Assembly (NCBI RefSeq): GCF_013155365.1
Contig: NZ_JABJRA010000010.1
Coordinates: 124,001 to 188,000 of the forward strand
Direction: 5' to 3'
Length of the DNA stretch: 64,000 nucleotides
Origin: Nocardioides sp. zg-DK7169
GTDB lineage: Bacteria > Actinomycetota > Actinomycetes > Propionibacteriales > Nocardioidaceae
Shown here: positions 36,985-45,861 of the stretch, one piece after another
How positions within the stretch are numbered: the first letter of the stretch is position 1
How the letters are laid out: each line of letters starts with the position of its first letter
Notes under the pieces: generated by a model
Told to the model about the DNA's origin: nothing
What the model saw: the letters and a program-made list of their open reading frames with translations, nothing else
Databases searched by the model: none
Made by a program: the position numbers and the translations under genes

Positions 36985-38274
36985 ATGACCGACCTCGGGA
37001 ACCAGACCGGCACCACCCGGCGACCGCGCTGGAAGGTGGTCGGGCCCGGCCTGGTCGTGGCCGCGACCGGGGTCGGGGCGGCCGACCTGGTCGCCACGCT
37101 GGTGGCGGGGGCGAAGTTCGGCTACACGCTGCTGTGGGTGGCGGTGCTGGGCGCGATCATCAAGGTGGTGCTGGTCGAGGGCGCGGGGCGCTACTCGCTG
37201 GCCACCGGGCGCACGATCTTCGAGGGCTGGCGCAGCCTCGGCAGCTGGACGACGTGGTACTTCGCGCCGTACATCGTCATCTGGGGGCTGGTCTACGGTG
37301 CGACCGCGATGTCGTCGTCCGCGCTGCCGCTGGTGGCGCTCTTCCCGGACCTCTCGCTGCGCTGGACCGCGGTCGTGATCGGGCTGGTCGGGCTGGCGCT
37401 CGTGTGGTTCGGGAGCTACGCGGCCTTCGAGAAGGTGATGGCCGCGCTGGTCGGCATCATGTTCGTGGCCGTGGTCGGCGCGGCGGTCGTGGCCACCCCG
37501 AACCTCGGCGAGATCGTGCTCGGCCTGCGCCCGGTGTTCCCCGACGACTCGGTGGTCAACGTGCTCGCGATCGCCGGCGGCGTCGGCGGCACGATCACGC
37601 TCGCGGCGTACGGCTACTGGCTGCGCGAGAAGGGCTGGAGCACGCCCGCCTTCATGCGGGTGATGCGCATCGACAACGGCGTCGCGTACGCCGTCACCGG
37701 CGTCTTCGTCGTGGCGATGCTGATCGTCGGTGCCGAGCTCTACCACTCGGTCGGGATCGCCGCGGAGACCGGCGACCAGGCGCTGGTGCAGCTCTCCGAC
37801 ATCCTCGAGGACCGCTACGGCGTGGTCTTCGGGAAGCTGTTCCTGATCGGCTTCTTCGCCTCCTCCTTCTCCTCGCTGATCGGCGTGTGGAGCGGCGTCA
37901 GCCTGATGTTCGCCGACTACGTCGGGAACCTGCGCGACCTGCCCTCGGGGCACCCCGACACCCGCACGGGCGGCCGCTACTTCCGCGCCTACCTGCTGTG
38001 GCTGACCTTCCCGCCGATGCTGCTCCTGCTCCTCGACGAGCCGGTCGGGCTGATCCTGACCTACGGCGTGCTCGGCGCGCTGTTCATGCCGTTCCTCGCG
38101 ATCACGCTGCTGGTGCTGCTCAACAAGCGGCGCGCCGGTGCCCTGCCGCACTCCGACGTCGCGCCGGAGTGGCGCAACGGGTGGATCTCGAACGGCTTCA
38201 TGGCGCTGTGCGCGGTGCTGTTCATCGCGCTCGCGGCCAACGAGATCCGGGAGACGCTGGCGCCGTACCTGTGA
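36985..38274 (+). CDS. Nramp-family-like transporter without the canonical DPGN motif
   Basis: A 429-residue membrane protein with about 11 segments resembling Nramp/SLC11 metal carriers. The first helix reads VVGPGLVVAATGVGAADLVA, so the metal-binding DPGN is replaced by TGVGAAD, and helix 6 has AAYGYWLREKGW where MPH is expected. Such Nramp-related proteins are known and some carry Mg2+ or none of the usual metals, so the substrate is open. CAACGT lies 6 bases before the ATG; GAGG could also act as ribosome site. Confidence 0.8.
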   Translation: MTDLGNQTGTTRRPRWKVVGPGLVVAATGVGAADLVATLVAGAKFGYTLLWVAVLGAIIKVVLVEGAGRYSLATGRTIFEGWRSLGSWTTWYFAPYIVIWGLVYGATAMSSSALPLVALFPDLSLRWTAVVIGLVGLALVWFGSYAAFEKVMAALVGIMFVAVVGAAVVATPNLGEIVLGLRPVFPDDSVVNVLAIAGGVGGTITLAAYGYWLREKGWSTPAFMRVMRIDNGVAYAVTGVFVVAMLIVGAELYHSVGIAAETGDQALVQLSDILEDRYGVVFGKLFLIGFFASSFSSLIGVWSGVSLMFADYVGNLRDLPSGHPDTRTGGRYFRAYLLWLTFPPMLLLLLDEPVGLILTYGVLGALFMPFLAITLLVLLNKRRAGALPHSDVAPEWRNGWISNGFMALCAVLFIALAANEIRETLAPYL

Positions 38275-38311
38275 GGTGTCGCCTGTCGGCGCGCCCGCCT
38301 AGGCTCACGAC

Positions 38312-38908
38312 ATGGCCGACCTCAAGGAGCTCCTCGTCCCCGACGCGGCGGCGTGGCGGGCCTGGCTCGCCGAGCACCACGCCAGCTCGCCGGGAGTGTG
38401 GCTGGTGCTGACCAAGAAGGGCGGCACCGCGACCGCCCTGACCCGGGCGGCCGCGCTCGACGACGCGCTGTGCTTCGGCTGGATCGACGGGCAGGCGCGG
38501 CGCCGCGACGAGGCGACGTCGTACCAGCGGATGACCCCGCGCACGCCGCGCAGCCGGTGGTCGCAGGTCAACGTCGAGCTGGTCGCCCGCCTTGAGGCGG
38601 AGGGCCGGATGATGCCCGCCGGCCGGGCCGCGGTCGAGGCGGCACGGGCCGACGGGCGCTGGGAGGCGGCGTACGCGCCGCCGTCGACCGCCGAGGTCCC
38701 CGAGGACCTGGCGGCCGCCATCGCGGCGGACCCGGCCGCGCAGGCGATGTACGACGTGCTGACCAAGACCAACCGCTACGCCCTGATCCATCGCCTCGGG
38801 GCGATCAAGCGGGCCGAGACGCGCGAGCGGCGGATCGCGGAGTTCGTGGCGATGCTGGCCCGGCACGAGACCCTCCACCCGCAGAAGGCGCGCCCCTCCC
38901 AGGGGTGA
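38312..38908 (+). CDS. YdeI/OmpD-associated family protein
   Basis: A 198-residue soluble protein with the YdeI-like core: DDALCFGWIDGQARRRDE, RMTPRTPRSRWSQVN and the C-terminal RRIAEFVAML repeats. Relatives are annotated as bacteriocin-protection proteins; no mechanism is established. The start is well supported by TAGGCT (38300-38305) exactly 6 bases before the ATG. Convergent to the ABC permease. Confidence 0.82.
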   Translation: MADLKELLVPDAAAWRAWLAEHHASSPGVWLVLTKKGGTATALTRAAALDDALCFGWIDGQARRRDEATSYQRMTPRTPRSRWSQVNVELVARLEAEGRMMPAGRAAVEAARADGRWEAAYAPPSTAEVPEDLAAAIAADPAAQAMYDVLTKTNRYALIHRLGAIKRAETRERRIAEFVAMLARHETLHPQKARPSQG

Positions 38909-38910
38909 TG

Positions 38911-38925
38911 CCCGGCCAGGCCGGG
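38911..38925. terminator. Short hairpin between YdeI gene and ABC permease
   Basis: CCCGG pairs with CCGGG around CCAGG, just after the YdeI-like stop; a CCCCT/AGGGG hairpin overlaps the stop region at 38893-38905. Weak compared with other terminators here. Confidence 0.35.
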
Positions 38926-38932
38926 TCGGCGC

Positions 38933-41332
38933 CTAGTCGAGCGCGAGCCCGGCCGCCGGGGTGACCCGTGCGGCGCGACGCGAGGGCAGCACCCCGGCGA
39001 CCAGGCCGGCGACCCCGGAGACCACGACCACCAGCGCCAGCTGGCCCCAGGGCAGCACCACCGCGACCTCGTCGACGGCCCCGCCGACCAGGGTCCGCAC
39101 CGACACCCAGCCGAACAGCACGCCGATGACGGTCCCGAGCACCGTGGCCACCACCGAGAGCAGCACCGCCTCCGCCGCGAGCATCCGGCGCAGCTGGCGG
39201 CGGGTCAGGCCCAGGGCGCGCAGCAGGGCGTTCTCCCTGGCCCGCTCCAGCACGGAGAGCCCCAGGGTGTTCGCGATCCCGACCAGCGCGATCACCACCG
39301 CGATGCCGAGCAGGGCCAGGACCGCCGCGGTGAGCACGTCGAGCTGGAGCGTCACCCAGCCGCGCAGGGCCAGGGCGTCGCTCAGGTCGACGCCCGCGTT
39401 GGCCGCCAGCGCCCCCAGGTCGCCGGCGAGGTCCTCGGCGTCGGCGCTGTCCGCGGCGCGCACCCAGACCGCGTGGGGCAGCGGGTCGCTGCCGAACCGG
39501 GCGAGCGTCTCCGGCGCGATCAGCGCGGCGTCGCCCCAGCCGTCGGCGGTCACCAGCCGCAACTGCTCGGTGTGGCCGCCCACGGTGACCGCGACCCGAG
39601 ACGGGACGGTGCCGTCCTCCAGCAGGTCCCACGGGACCACGATCGTGCCGGGCGCGGGGGAGAGGGCGCCCTCGTCGTGGGCGAGCGGCGTCCCCGCCGT
39701 GCTGTCGAGCACGGTGACCGTGCCGGCGCCCTCGATCTCGGCGCTGACGCCGGCGAGCGCGACCGCCTCGCGGACCCCGGCGGTCGAGCGGACGTCGGGC
39801 AGCAGGCTCTCCGGCAGCGGCCCGGTGGTCGCGGTGAGGGTGAGGTCGAGCGGGTAGGAGCGGGCCAGGTCCTCATCGACGGAGTCGCGTGAGCTGGCCA
39901 GCCCGGTCAGCACCGCCGTGGTCAGCGTGACGCCGACCAGGAGGGACGCCGTCGTGGCAGCGGTACGACGCGGGTCGCGCACCGCGTTCCCGGTCGCGAG
40001 CCGGACGGTGCTCCCGCTCCCGAGCGCCCCGATGGCGCGGACCAGGGCGGGCACGACCACCGGGCCGAGCACCAGCACGCCGGTGAAGGAGACCATGCCG
40101 CCGGCCAGCATCGGCACCACGTCGTGCTGGGCGACCGCGGCGGCGAGCAGCCCGGCGCCGGCGAGGACGGCCAGCAGCCCGGACCCGGTGCGCACCCGCC
40201 CGGCCGTGGTGCGGACGTCGACCCCGCGGTCGGGGCGGAGCGCCGCGAGCGGGCTCACCCGGACCACGCGGCGCGTCGGCAGCCAGGCCGCGAGGACGGT
40301 GACGAGCACGCCGACCGCGAACGCCGCGGCGTACCACCCCGGAGGTGCCCAGCCGCTGCCCAGCGTGCCGGAGTCCATCCGGGTGCGGGCCGCGGCCACC
40401 AGGCCGTGGCCGAGCGCGGTGCCGACGCCCAGGCCGAGCAGGGCGGCGGCGACACCGAGGGCCAGCGCCTCGAGGCGGATGGAGCGCAGCAGCTGGCGCC
40501 GGGTGGCGCCGACGCAGCGCAGCAGCGCGAGGTCGCGGGTGCGCTGGGCGAAGAGGATCGAGAAGGTGTTCGCGATGACCAGCACCGAGACGAAGAGCGC
40601 GATCGCGGCGAAGACCAGCAGCAGCATGGCGATCACGTCGACGTTGCGGGTCTGCTCGGCCTGGCGGTCCTGGACGAACTCCGCGGCGGAGCGCACCGCG
40701 GCGCCGGTGCCGCGGGCGGCCGCCTCGGCGCCGGGCCCGGCGTAGGCCACGCTGTCGACCCAGAACGTCGAGGACCAGCGCTCCACGTCCGTCCAGGGCA
40801 GGTAGAGCGAGGCACGGTTCGAGGCGGAGGGGGTGTCGACGAGGCCGACCACCGTCGCCTCGAGGGCGCGGCTGCCGGCGCCGATGCGGACCGGGTCCCC
40901 CACGGCCAGGCCGGTGGACTTCGCGGCGTTGGCGTCGGCCAGCGCCTCGCCCGGCGCCTGTGGCCAGCGGCCCTCGCGCAGCTCCTGCCAGCGCAGGGCG
41001 GGCTCGGCGGCCAGCGGAGCAATGAGGGCCTGCTGGTCGACGACGGCGCCCGCGGAGGTGACCGGGAGGGTGACGTCGCCGATGACGACTGCGCTGTCGC
41101 CCGCGGCCTCGGCGCGGCGCACGATCGTGGCGGCCTGCTCGGTGCCCAGGTCGGAGACCACCGAGTCGGCGCCCGCGTAGGGCAGGCCCACCCCGGCCAC
41201 CAGGCCGTCCTTGGCGGCGGAGGACAGGGCGGCGGTCACGACGACGAACGAGACGCCGATGACGACCGCGACCACGGACGCCACGTAGCGCCGCGCGTGC
41301 GTGCGCAGCGAGGCGAGCAGCACGGTCCTCAT
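38933..41332 (-). CDS. ABC transporter permease, FtsX/MacB type
   Basis: A 799-residue permease with two FtsX domains. An N-terminal helix (about 14-37) precedes a large extracytoplasmic region, then a three-helix FtsX unit (about 240-360), further helices, a second extracytoplasmic region, and the final FtsX unit (about 640-795; GIANTLGLSVLERARENALLR in pieces). Proteins of this build export lipids, peptides or act in mechanotransmission at the envelope. Its start overlaps the ATPase stop by 4 bases. No TCS is directly adjacent, but one lies 1.9 kb away. Confidence 0.88.
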   Translation of the reverse strand: MRTVLLASLRTHARRYVASVVAVVIGVSFVVVTAALSSAAKDGLVAGVGLPYAGADSVVSDLGTEQAATIVRRAEAAGDSAVVIGDVTLPVTSAGAVVDQQALIAPLAAEPALRWQELREGRWPQAPGEALADANAAKSTGLAVGDPVRIGAGSRALEATVVGLVDTPSASNRASLYLPWTDVERWSSTFWVDSVAYAGPGAEAAARGTGAAVRSAAEFVQDRQAEQTRNVDVIAMLLLVFAAIALFVSVLVIANTFSILFAQRTRDLALLRCVGATRRQLLRSIRLEALALGVAAALLGLGVGTALGHGLVAAARTRMDSGTLGSGWAPPGWYAAAFAVGVLVTVLAAWLPTRRVVRVSPLAALRPDRGVDVRTTAGRVRTGSGLLAVLAGAGLLAAAVAQHDVVPMLAGGMVSFTGVLVLGPVVVPALVRAIGALGSGSTVRLATGNAVRDPRRTAATTASLLVGVTLTTAVLTGLASSRDSVDEDLARSYPLDLTLTATTGPLPESLLPDVRSTAGVREAVALAGVSAEIEGAGTVTVLDSTAGTPLAHDEGALSPAPGTIVVPWDLLEDGTVPSRVAVTVGGHTEQLRLVTADGWGDAALIAPETLARFGSDPLPHAVWVRAADSADAEDLAGDLGALAANAGVDLSDALALRGWVTLQLDVLTAAVLALLGIAVVIALVGIANTLGLSVLERARENALLRALGLTRRQLRRMLAAEAVLLSVVATVLGTVIGVLFGWVSVRTLVGGAVDEVAVVLPWGQLALVVVVSGVAGLVAGVLPSRRAARVTPAAGLALD

Positions 41333-42078
41333 CGCTCGCCCCGCAGCGTCGCGACCAGCTGGTCGGCGTCGGGGTCGACGAGGTGGGCGCGGACCGCGCC
41401 GTCGGCGAGCACCACGACGTCGTCGGCGTACGCCGCGGCGTCGAGCTCGTGGGTCACCATCACGACCGTCTGGCCCAGCTCGCGCACCGAGGTGCGCAGC
41501 AGCCCCAGCACCTCGGCGGAGGTCTCGCTGTCCAGGTTGCCGGTCGGCTCGTCGGCGAAGACCACCGCCGGGCCGGTGACCAGGGCGCGCGCGATGGCGA
41601 CCCGCTGCTGCTGGCCGCCGGAGAGCTCGCTGGGGCGGTGCCGGAGGCGGTCGGCGAGCCCGAGGGTCTCCACGAGGCGGGTGAAGCGCTCGCGGTCGGC
41701 GCGGCGCCCGGCCAGCTCGAGCGGGAGCAGGATGTTCTGCTCCGCGGTGAGCATCGGCAGCAGGTTGAAGGCCTGGAAGACGAACCCGAGCTGCTCGCGG
41801 CGGAACGTCGTCAGCTGGTCGTCGTCGAGGCTCTCCAGCGAGCGCCCGGCGACCGTGACCGTCCCGGACGTCGGCTGGTCGAGGCCGGCGAGGCAGTGCA
41901 TGAGGGTGGACTTGCCGGACCCGGAGGGCCCCATGATCGCGGTGAAGCGGCCGCGGGGCAGGTCCAGGTCGACGCCGCGCAGCGCCGGGACGAGGGTGTC
42001 ACCGCGGCCGTAGCTGCGGGTCAGGCCGCGGGCGCTGGCGGCCGGCGCGGTGCGGGTGTCGAGCATCGTGTGGTTCAT
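41329..42078 (-). CDS. ABC transporter ATP-binding protein, MacB/LolD type
   Basis: A 249-residue ATPase: Walker A GPSGSGKST (50-58), Q-loop FVFQAFNLLP, signature LSGGQQQR (about 154-161) and Walker B VVFADEPTGNLDSE. The NLLPMLTAEQN segment is typical of the MacB/LolD group that pairs with FtsX-type permeases. ATGs at 42078 and 42066 are both possible; I use the first. Operon with the permease. Confidence 0.9.
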   Translation of the reverse strand: MNHTMLDTRTAPAASARGLTRSYGRGDTLVPALRGVDLDLPRGRFTAIMGPSGSGKSTLMHCLAGLDQPTSGTVTVAGRSLESLDDDQLTTFRREQLGFVFQAFNLLPMLTAEQNILLPLELAGRRADRERFTRLVETLGLADRLRHRPSELSGGQQQRVAIARALVTGPAVVFADEPTGNLDSETSAEVLGLLRTSVRELGQTVVMVTHELDAAAYADDVVVLADGAVRAHLVDPDADQLVATLRGER

Positions 42079-42266
42079 GGCCCCAAGTCTTCGCGTCCGA
42101 GGCCCCGAGGTCGTCCGGCTGCGGAGTGGTCCTCGCGTCCCCGTCGTACGACCGGGGGATGACGGCGGTGCTCCGCGGTCATCCCGTGGCCGGGCGGCAC
42201 CGCTGTCCTCCACAGCCGCGCGCCGGCCGGTTGTCGGTCGCCACCGGGTCGCCCCAGGGTGGCGCC

Positions 42267-43193
42267 GTGGACCCGCTCGCCGAGCTCCTGCACCGCCAGC
42301 ACGGTGTGCTGAGCCGCGCCCAGGCGTTGCGTGGCGGCCTGCAGGAGCACGACCTGCGCCGCCGGATCAGGCGTCGTGAGTGGGTGGTCGTCCATCCGGG
42401 GGTGTACGTCGACCACACCGGGCCCCTGACGACCGACCAACGGCACTGGGCGGCGGTCCTCGCGATGGCGCCCGCTGCGCTGTCGCACGCCTCTGCCCTG
42501 GCCCTCGCTCTCGGCACCGCGCCCCCGGGCGTGATGCACGTGATGGTCGACCGCGACCGGACGGTCGCCGCGCCGCCCGGGGTGGTCCGGCACCGGGTGG
42601 CCGGCTTCGAGACCAAGGTCCTCGCCGCAGCGTCCCCGCCGCGCCAGCGGCTCGAGGAGGCGGTGCTCGACGTGGCCGCCGAGGCCCCTCGCGACCTGGA
42701 CGCCGTGGCGGTGCTGTGCGAGGTCGTCGGCGCCCGTCGTACGACGCCGGCGCGCGTGCGGGCCGCGCTCGACGCCCGGAGCCGCCTCGCGCGGCGCGCC
42801 CTCCTCGCCGGCGTGCTCGAGGACCTGGAGACGGGTGCGTGCTCCGTCTTGGAGCAGGGCTACCTGCGCCGCGTCGAGCGAGCCCATGGGCTGCCGGCCG
42901 CCGGGCGCCAGGTGCGGGCGTCGGGGCGGGGCAGCGTCCACCGCGACGTCGAGTACCGCCCGTGGGGGCTGGTGGTGGAGCTCGACGGGCGGGCCTTCCA
43001 CACCAGCGTGCGCGACCGGGCCCGCGACCTCGACCGGGACCTCGCCGCCGCCGTGGCCGGGCGGGACACGGTGCGGCTCGGCTGGGGTCAGGTGTACGCC
43101 GGGTCCTGCGCGACGGCCACCGCGATCGGCACGCTGCTGCGGCGGCGTGGCTGGCCGGGCGAGGTGACCGCGTGCGCGGCCTGCGCCCGCTGA
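42267..43193 (+). CDS. AbiEi-like winged helix plus DUF559 (Vsr-like nuclease fold) protein, copy 1
   Basis: A 308-residue protein. Residues about 5-60 (LLHRQHGVLSRAQALRGG ... WVVVHPGVYV) match the winged-helix domain of type IV antitoxin AbiEi. The C-terminal 110 residues have the DUF559 pattern (EYRPWGLVVELDGRAFHT, then WGQVYAG), a PD-(D/E)xK/Vsr-like fold. Actinobacteria carry many such single-gene fusions; no AbiEii toxin is adjacent. Nuclease activity is inferred. The GTG at 42267 lies 6 bases after CAGGGT, giving the start. Paralogue of the gene at 47713. Confidence 0.78.
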   Translation: MDPLAELLHRQHGVLSRAQALRGGLQEHDLRRRIRRREWVVVHPGVYVDHTGPLTTDQRHWAAVLAMAPAALSHASALALALGTAPPGVMHVMVDRDRTVAAPPGVVRHRVAGFETKVLAAASPPRQRLEEAVLDVAAEAPRDLDAVAVLCEVVGARRTTPARVRAALDARSRLARRALLAGVLEDLETGACSVLEQGYLRRVERAHGLPAAGRQVRASGRGSVHRDVEYRPWGLVVELDGRAFHTSVRDRARDLDRDLAAAVAGRDTVRLGWGQVYAGSCATATAIGTLLRRRGWPGEVTACAACAR

Positions 43194-43197
43194 GGGG

Positions 43198-43244
43198 GAC
43201 AGCGGTGCTCAGCTGTCAGCCGGTGACTGCGGCGCACCGCTGTC
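43198..43244. terminator. Inverted repeat between AbiEi/DUF559 copy 1 and the response regulator
   Basis: GACAGCGGTGC (43198-43208) pairs with GCACCGCTGTC (43234-43244), 11 base pairs with a 25-base loop. It lies between convergent genes and touches the response-regulator stop. Likely a two-way terminator, though the loop is long. Confidence 0.5.
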
Positions 43245-43956
43245 AGCCGACCAGCCCCGCGTCGTACGCCAGGACGACGAGCTGGACCCGGTCGCGGGAT
43301 CCGGTCTTGGCCAGCAGCCGGCTGACGTGGGTCTTGACGGTGGCCTCGGCGACCACGAGCTCGGCGGCGACCTCGGTGTTGGACAGCCCGCGCCCGACGA
43401 GCACGAGCACCTCGCGCTCGCGCTCGGTGAGGGCGACCAGCCGCGGGTCCGGCGCCGAGCCGGCGCCGCCGGGCGCGCCGGGGTCGGGCAGCGTGGCGGC
43501 GAAGTGCTCGAGGAGGCGGCGGGTGGTGCTGGGCGCGACCACGGCGTCCCCGGCATGCACCGAGCGGATCGCGTTGAGCAGGTCCGGCGGGGTGGCGTCC
43601 TTGAGCAGGAAGGCGGCGGCGCCGGCCTTGATGGCGGCGAAGGCGTACTCGTCGAGGTCGAAGGTGGTCAGCACGATCACCCGCGGCCCGTCCGGCCGGG
43701 CGGCCAGGGCGCGGGTCGCCTCGACGCCGTCCATCCGCGGCATCCGCACGTCCATCAGCACCACGTCGGCTCGCGTCACGGCGAGCCGCTCGAGCGCCTC
43801 GGCGCCGTCGCCGGCCTCACCCACCACCTCCAGGTCCGGCTGGCTGTTGACCAGCATCGTGAACCCGGCACGCACCATCTGCTGGTCGTCGACGAGGAAG
43901 ACGCGGATCGGATCGCTCACGGGGCCGTTCACAGGGCCGTTCGCAGGGCCACTCAT
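43243..43956 (-). CDS. NarL/FixJ-family response regulator
   Basis: A 237-residue regulator with a receiver domain (DD at 23-24, phosphoacceptor Asp 69 in VLMDVRMP, Lys near 118 in FLLKDAT) and a LuxR-type helix-turn-helix at the C-terminus (LTEREREVLVLVGRGLSN ... VKTHVSRLLAK). It is coupled to the histidine kinase gene by ATGA. The N-terminus carries a short NGPVNGPV repeat; the GTG at 43920 would remove it, but coupling favours 43956. Target genes unknown. Confidence 0.92.
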   Translation of the reverse strand: MSGPANGPVNGPVSDPIRVFLVDDQQMVRAGFTMLVNSQPDLEVVGEAGDGAEALERLAVTRADVVLMDVRMPRMDGVEATRALAARPDGPRVIVLTTFDLDEYAFAAIKAGAAAFLLKDATPPDLLNAIRSVHAGDAVVAPSTTRRLLEHFAATLPDPGAPGGAGSAPDPRLVALTEREREVLVLVGRGLSNTEVAAELVVAEATVKTHVSRLLAKTGSRDRVQLVVLAYDAGLVG

Positions 43957-45134
43957 AGGGGAAGCCTCGCCGACACCCGGAACCCGCCGCCCGGGCGGGG
44001 TCCCGCGACCAGCTCGCCGTCGTGCACCAGCACGCGCTCGCGCATGCCGACCAGCCCCAGGCCGCGGCCGTCGTCCGGTGTGGCGGCGCCGCGCCCGTCG
44101 TCCTCGACGACCACCTCGACGTCCGTGCCGACACACACCTCGACGCGCACCGCGGCGCCCGGACCGGCGTGCTTGCGGATGTTGGTGAGCGCCTCCTGCA
44201 CGACGCGGTACGCCGTGAGCGCGATGCCGGGCGGGACCGGTACGCCGGGCTCGGGCAGGCGTGCCTCGACCCGGCCGCCGCCCCCGGTCCGCGCGGCGAC
44301 CTCCTGGGCCTCGGCCACCAGCACCGCGATGTCATCGAGGCGCGGCTGGGGACGGGTGCCGGTCTCCCCGCCGGTGCGCAGCAGCCCGAGCAGCCGGCGC
44401 ATCTCGGTGAGCGCCTCGCGCCCGGTCGCCGCCACCGTCTCCAGGGTGCGGGTGGCGACCGCCGGGTCGTGCTCGGCGGCGTAGCGGGCCCCGTCGGCCT
44501 GCACGACGATCACCGACAGGCCGTGCGCGACCACGTCGTGCATCTCCCGGGCGATCCGGGTGCGCTCCTCGGTGGCGGCCAGCTCGACGCGCTGCGCGGC
44601 CTCGAGCTCGATGCGCTCGCCGCGCTCGACCAGCGCCGCGACGTACGCCTGCCGGGTGCGGCCCAGGGTGCCCAGCGCCCAGGCGGCGATGACGATCACC
44701 GACATCGTGATGATGTAGGAGACGGCGCCGGTGCGGTCGTTGTCGGAGTACGGCGCGAACCAGGAGTACGTCGCGGCCCAGGCGGCACACAGGCCGACGC
44801 CGAGCGCGACCCAGGAGGCGAGGGCGTCGGCGTAGCGGGCGACCGCGTAGGTCGCGACCGGGAACGCGACCTGACCCCAAGTCGGCTCGTGGAGGACCAC
44901 GGCCTGGAGCGCACTGACCCCGGCCACGGCCGCGAACACCGCGACCGGGCGGGAGCGGCGCCACAGCAGCGGCACCAGCTCGAGCACCGTGAAGGTGACC
45001 GACCGGGCACTGAGGCCGCTGAGCGCCATCAGCGGGACCGGGAGCAGCAGGACCGCGACCAGCGTGCGGTCGAACCAGCGTCGCCCCCGCTCGTCGAGGC
45101 GCCAGGGCTGGCGCGGGGCGTGCAGAGGGTCCAC
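43953..45134 (-). CDS. Sensor histidine kinase, HisKA_3 (NarX/DesK) type
   Basis: A 393-residue membrane kinase. About four to six hydrophobic helices fill the first 160 residues with little extracytoplasmic sequence. The phosphoacceptor His lies in EERTRIAREMHDVVAHGLSV, followed by the ATPase domain (VVQEALTNIRKHAG; VEDDGRGA; GLGLVGMRERV). It phosphorylates the co-transcribed NarL-type regulator. The signal is probably sensed in the membrane and could be linked to the nearby ABC exporter, an inference from distance only. Confidence 0.9.
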   Translation of the reverse strand: MDPLHAPRQPWRLDERGRRWFDRTLVAVLLLPVPLMALSGLSARSVTFTVLELVPLLWRRSRPVAVFAAVAGVSALQAVVLHEPTWGQVAFPVATYAVARYADALASWVALGVGLCAAWAATYSWFAPYSDNDRTGAVSYIITMSVIVIAAWALGTLGRTRQAYVAALVERGERIELEAAQRVELAATEERTRIAREMHDVVAHGLSVIVVQADGARYAAEHDPAVATRTLETVAATGREALTEMRRLLGLLRTGGETGTRPQPRLDDIAVLVAEAQEVAARTGGGGRVEARLPEPGVPVPPGIALTAYRVVQEALTNIRKHAGPGAAVRVEVCVGTDVEVVVEDDGRGAATPDDGRGLGLVGMRERVLVHDGELVAGPRPGGGFRVSARLPL

Positions 45135-45226
45135 GGGACACCACCGTAGAGGCCTCGGCGCGCCGCCGCGTCCGACCACGGGATGACCTCGTTCGGCGGC
45201 CGGTCGGTCCGGAGTAGGGTCGCGCC

Positions 45227-45385
45227 ATGACCAAGTGGGAGTACCTGACCGCGCCGATCCTGACGCACGCCGCCAAGCAGATCCTCGACAACTTCGGGGC
45301 CGACGGCTGGGAGCTGGTGCAGATCGCGCCGGGGATGAACCCGGAGAACCTCGTCGGCTACTTCAAGCGCCCGATCGAGGGCTGA
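45227..45385 (+). CDS. DUF4177 small protein
   Basis: A 52-residue protein (MTKWEYLTAPILTH ... WELVQIAPGMNPENLVGYFK) with the DUF4177 pattern, including GADGWELV. A similar gene lies before RidA in mycobacteria. TAGGGT (45215-45220) is exactly 6 bases before the ATG, so it probably heads a leaderless operon with ridA, the Nudix gene and the MBL gene, which are spaced by two bases or overlap. Function unknown. Confidence 0.82.
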   Translation: MTKWEYLTAPILTHAAKQILDNFGADGWELVQIAPGMNPENLVGYFKRPIEG

Positions 45386-45387
45386 GC

Positions 45388-45861
45388 GTGAGCGCCGCGG
45401 AGGACCGCCTGGCCGAGCTCGGCCTGACCGTGCCCGACGTCCCCGCGCCGGTGGCGTCGTACGTCCCGGCCGTGCGCTCGGGCAACCACGTCTTCACCTC
45501 CGGCCAGCTGCCGATGAGCGGCGGCGAGCTGAGCGTGACCGGCAAGGTGGGCGGCGAGGTGTCGGCCGAGGAGGCCTACGCCTGCGCCCAGCAGTGCGCG
45601 CTCAATGCGATCGCCGCGGTGAAGAGCGTGATCGGCGACCTCGACAAGGTCGTCCGGATCGTCAAGGTCGTCGCGTTCGTGTCCTCGACGCCGGACTTCA
45701 CCGGGCAGCCGCAGGTCGCCAACGGCGCCTCGGAACTGCTCGGTCAGGCCTTCGGCGAGGCCGGGCTGCACGCCCGGTCCGCGGTGGGCGTGCCCTCGCT
45801 GCCGCTGGACGCGCCGGTCGAGGTCGAGATCCTGGTCGAGGTCGCCCCCGAGGCGAGCTGA
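45388..45861 (+). CDS. RidA-family deaminase
   Basis: A 157-residue RidA/YjgF/L-PSP protein. It has the PVASYVPAVRSGNHVFTSGQLP opening in pieces, and the C-terminal VGVPSLPLDAPVEVEILVEV strand with Glu where RidA uses Arg/Glu for substrate. RidA enzymes deaminate reactive 2-aminoacrylate and related imines. The GTG at 45388 is 2 bases after the DUF4177 stop. Mycobacterial counterpart Rv3678c (from memory). This longer type lacks the strict RidA signature Arg context, so activity is not certain. Confidence 0.88.
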   Translation: MSAAEDRLAELGLTVPDVPAPVASYVPAVRSGNHVFTSGQLPMSGGELSVTGKVGGEVSAEEAYACAQQCALNAIAAVKSVIGDLDKVVRIVKVVAFVSSTPDFTGQPQVANGASELLGQAFGEAGLHARSAVGVPSLPLDAPVEVEILVEVAPEAS

